This document shows, one piece after another, positions 62,475-64,000 of a DNA stretch of 64,000 nt (the stretch's first letter is position 1; every line of letters begins with the position of its first letter). The translations under genes were made by a program, and so were the position numbers. This stretch comes from Pontibacillus chungwhensis (GTDB taxonomy: Bacteria; Bacillota; Bacilli; Bacillales; BH030062): positions 2,232,001 through 2,296,000 of the forward strand of contig NZ_CP126446.1 of NCBI RefSeq assembly GCF_030166655.1, read 5' to 3'. The notes beneath the pieces are model-generated. The model was not told the DNA's origin. It did no database searches and saw only the letters and a list, made by a program, of their open reading frames with translations.

Positions 62475-63782
62475 TTACTTCTCTGTTACCATATCGTGGA
62501 CAAGAGTGGGAGCGTCAACTTTATTTGATGAGATGGTGATGTTCTCATATAGTTTTTGCTTCACATCTTCAATATCCTCTTGATTAGCATGGATCGTAAG
62601 AAGGGATTCACCTGCTTCTACATAGTCTCCGACCTTTTTATTTAAGTAAAGGCCTACCGCAAGATCAATGACAGATTCTTTCGTGGCACGGCCAGCTCCA
62701 AGCATCATAGCCGCGGTCCCTAGCTCATCGGCAACAATTTCTTCTACATATCCAGATTCCTTCGCTTCAAGCTCTACTTTATAAGTAGCCTCTTCCATTA
62801 CGCTAGGATCTTCTACGACACGAGAATCGCCACCTTGAGATTGAAGGAAAGTAGCAAATTTCTCAAGGGCTTTGCCGTTATTCATATTCTCTTGAAGTTT
62901 CTCACGTGCTTCATCTAGAGAATCCGCTTTACCTGCTAATACCACCATTTGGCTACCAAGGGTTAAACAAAGTTCAGTCAGATCTTCCGGACCATGGCCT
63001 TTAAGAGTATCAATAGCTTCTTGAACTTCTAAAGCATTTCCGATTGCACGACCGAGAGGCTGGCTCATATCAGAAATAACTGCCATTGTGTTTCGACCTA
63101 CACGATTTCCGATTGCCACCATCGCTTCAGCTAAGGCTTTTGAGTCTTCAAACGTCTTCATGAAAGCACCGGCGCCCGTTTTAACATCTAATACGATCGC
63201 GTCTGCACCAGCAGCGATCTTCTTACTCATAATGGAACTTGCGATAAGAGGGATCGAGTTAACGGTTGCTGTTACATCGCGAAGACCATAAAGCTTCTTA
63301 TCAGCTGGTGTTAAATTACCTGTTTGTCCGATAACAGATACTTTATTTTTGTTGACAAGTTCAATGAACTCGCTCTTATCAATTTCCACATGAAAACCTG
63401 GCACAGCTTCTAGTTTGTCAATTGTACCGCCGGTATGTCCAAGTCCTCGTCCACTCATCTTAGCTACAGGTACATCTAATGAGGCAACAAGTGGTCCTAG
63501 AATGAGTGTCGTTGTATCACCCACACCACCTGTAGAGTGCTTATCTACTTTAATGCCTTCAATAGCAGATAGATCAATGGTATCTCCACTCTTCACCATT
63601 TCCATCGTTAGGTTGGCACGTTCCTCATCATTCATATCTTGGAAGAAGATAGCCATGCATAAAGCACTTGCCTGGTAGTCCGGAATGTCACCATTGGTAT
63701 ATCCTTCAATAAAAAATGTGATTTCTTCTGGTGTTAACGCTTTTCCATCTCGTTTTTTAGTAATAATATCATACATTCTCAT
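62475..63782 (-). CDS. pdp: Pyrimidine-nucleoside phosphorylase
   Basis: A 435-residue thymidine/pyrimidine nucleoside phosphorylase that cleaves uridine, thymidine and deoxyuridine with phosphate. KSGDTIDLS (about 66), [17 protein letters not shown] (about 81-97) and [17 protein letters not shown] (about 113-129) are diagnostic. It follows a purine nucleoside phosphorylase gene, as in the drm-pupG-pdp order, so the pair forms a nucleoside salvage unit. Confidence 0.96.
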   Translation of the reverse strand: MRMYDIITKKRDGKALTPEEITFFIEGYTNGDIPDYQASALCMAIFFQDMNDEERANLTMEMVKSGDTIDLSAIEGIKVDKHSTGGVGDTTTLILGPLVASLDVPVAKMSGRGLGHTGGTIDKLEAVPGFHVEIDKSEFIELVNKNKVSVIGQTGNLTPADKKLYGLRDVTATVNSIPLIASSIMSKKIAAGADAIVLDVKTGAGAFMKTFEDSKALAEAMVAIGNRVGRNTMAVISDMSQPLGRAIGNALEVQEAIDTLKGHGPEDLTELCLTLGSQMVVLAGKADSLDEAREKLQENMNNGKALEKFATFLQSQGGDSRVVEDPSVMEEATYKVELEAKESGYVEEIVADELGTAAMMLGAGRATKESVIDLAVGLYLNKKVGDYVEAGESLLTIHANQEDIEDVKQKLYENITISSNKVDAPTLVHDMVTEK

Positions 63783-63812
63783 GTTTCAATTCCCCCTGTA
63801 TTCATGACACTT

Positions 63813-64000
63813 TTAAAGTGATTTTGTAATTTCTTTTACGAAGTTTAAAAAGTCTTCTCTTACTTGTTGTGTAGTTTCAATAACTTCATCGTGTGTTAGA
63901 GGTTGATCTAAAATGCCCGCTGCCATATTAGAAATACAAGAGATTCCGAGTACATTCATTCCGGCATGATTCGCTACAATGACTTCTGGTACAGTGGACA
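63813..64000 (-). CDS. punA: Purine nucleoside phosphorylase, C-terminal part (truncated by window edge)
   Basis: The last ~61 codons of a gene entering from the right edge. The visible translation contains STVPEVIVANHAGMNVLGIS and CISNMAAGIL, the trimeric purine nucleoside phosphorylase (PupG/PunA) C-terminal signature. It cleaves guanosine and inosine. It lies 30 bases upstream of pdp, probably in the same transcript. Confidence 0.93.
   Translation of the reverse strand, partial: STVPEVIVANHAGMNVLGISCISNMAAGILDQPLTHDEVIETTQQVREDFLNFVKEITKSL

Overview
The window is a chromosomal segment of an endospore-forming Bacillaceae bacterium. Gene order largely follows the Bacillus subtilis aroF(aroC)-to-drm region. 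Low-to-moderate GC, many acidic proteins and the particular gene mix suggest a Halobacillus/Pontibacillus/Virgibacillus-type relative, but that placement is inference. No rRNA, tRNA, CRISPR array, insertion sequence or prophage was seen. Most genes are on the minus strand. Many operons end in clear rho-independent terminators, and many true starts are GTG or TTG chosen by ribosome-binding-site position.

Layout (plus coordinates, most genes read right to left). 1-5.2 kb: start of aroC, cheR, ndk, the menaquinone side-chain genes hepT-menG-hepS, TRAP (mtrB) and HU (hbs). 5.6-13.5 kb: spore coat ATPase spoIVA, yphF, yphE, a SpoVIF-like gene, gpsA, der, a three-gene YIEGIA cluster and the tiny plus-strand ypzI. 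13.5-21.3 kb: fni, ypfD, plsC, cmk, ypfB, ypfA, the germination pair ypeB-sleB, and prsW. 21.3-25.8 kb: asparaginase, ypdA, catabolic glutamate dehydrogenase and mecB.

25.9-29.3 kb departs from B. subtilis order. It holds a MerR-type regulator with a cobalamin-binding domain (CarH/LitR type), an unknown membrane protein, a CBS protein and the cotJABC spore coat operon. 29.3-36.4 kb returns to ypbE-ypbD-recS-ypbB, fer, an XRE regulator, ppa and sigX-rsiX. 36.5-37.9 kb carries a cobalamin riboswitch followed by a DUF4430 (transcobalamin-C-like) lipoprotein and an ECF S component, read here as a predicted vitamin B12 uptake unit. 37.9-44.7 kb is resABCDE (cytochrome c maturation and redox signalling) and rluB.

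44.8-54.3 kb: spmA-spmB-dacB (spore core dehydration and cortex), an N-terminally extended superoxide dismutase, ypuI, scpA-scpB, small membrane proteins, ypuF, an orphan ribT, a mini M50 protease, ppiB and lysA. 54.4-62.3 kb: the seven-gene spoVA dipicolinate channel operon behind a consensus SigG promoter, then spoIIAA-spoIIAB-sigF and dacF. The window ends with pdp and the 3' part of a purine nucleoside phosphorylase gene.

The segment is mainly a sporulation and core-metabolism backbone. The items most worth following are the two cobalamin-related loci only about 10 kb apart (predicted B12 photoreceptor regulator and B12-riboswitch-controlled uptake), a perfect CcpA cre site over the glutamate dehydrogenase promoter, and a 12-bp stem that buries the ribosome-binding site of an unknown membrane protein.
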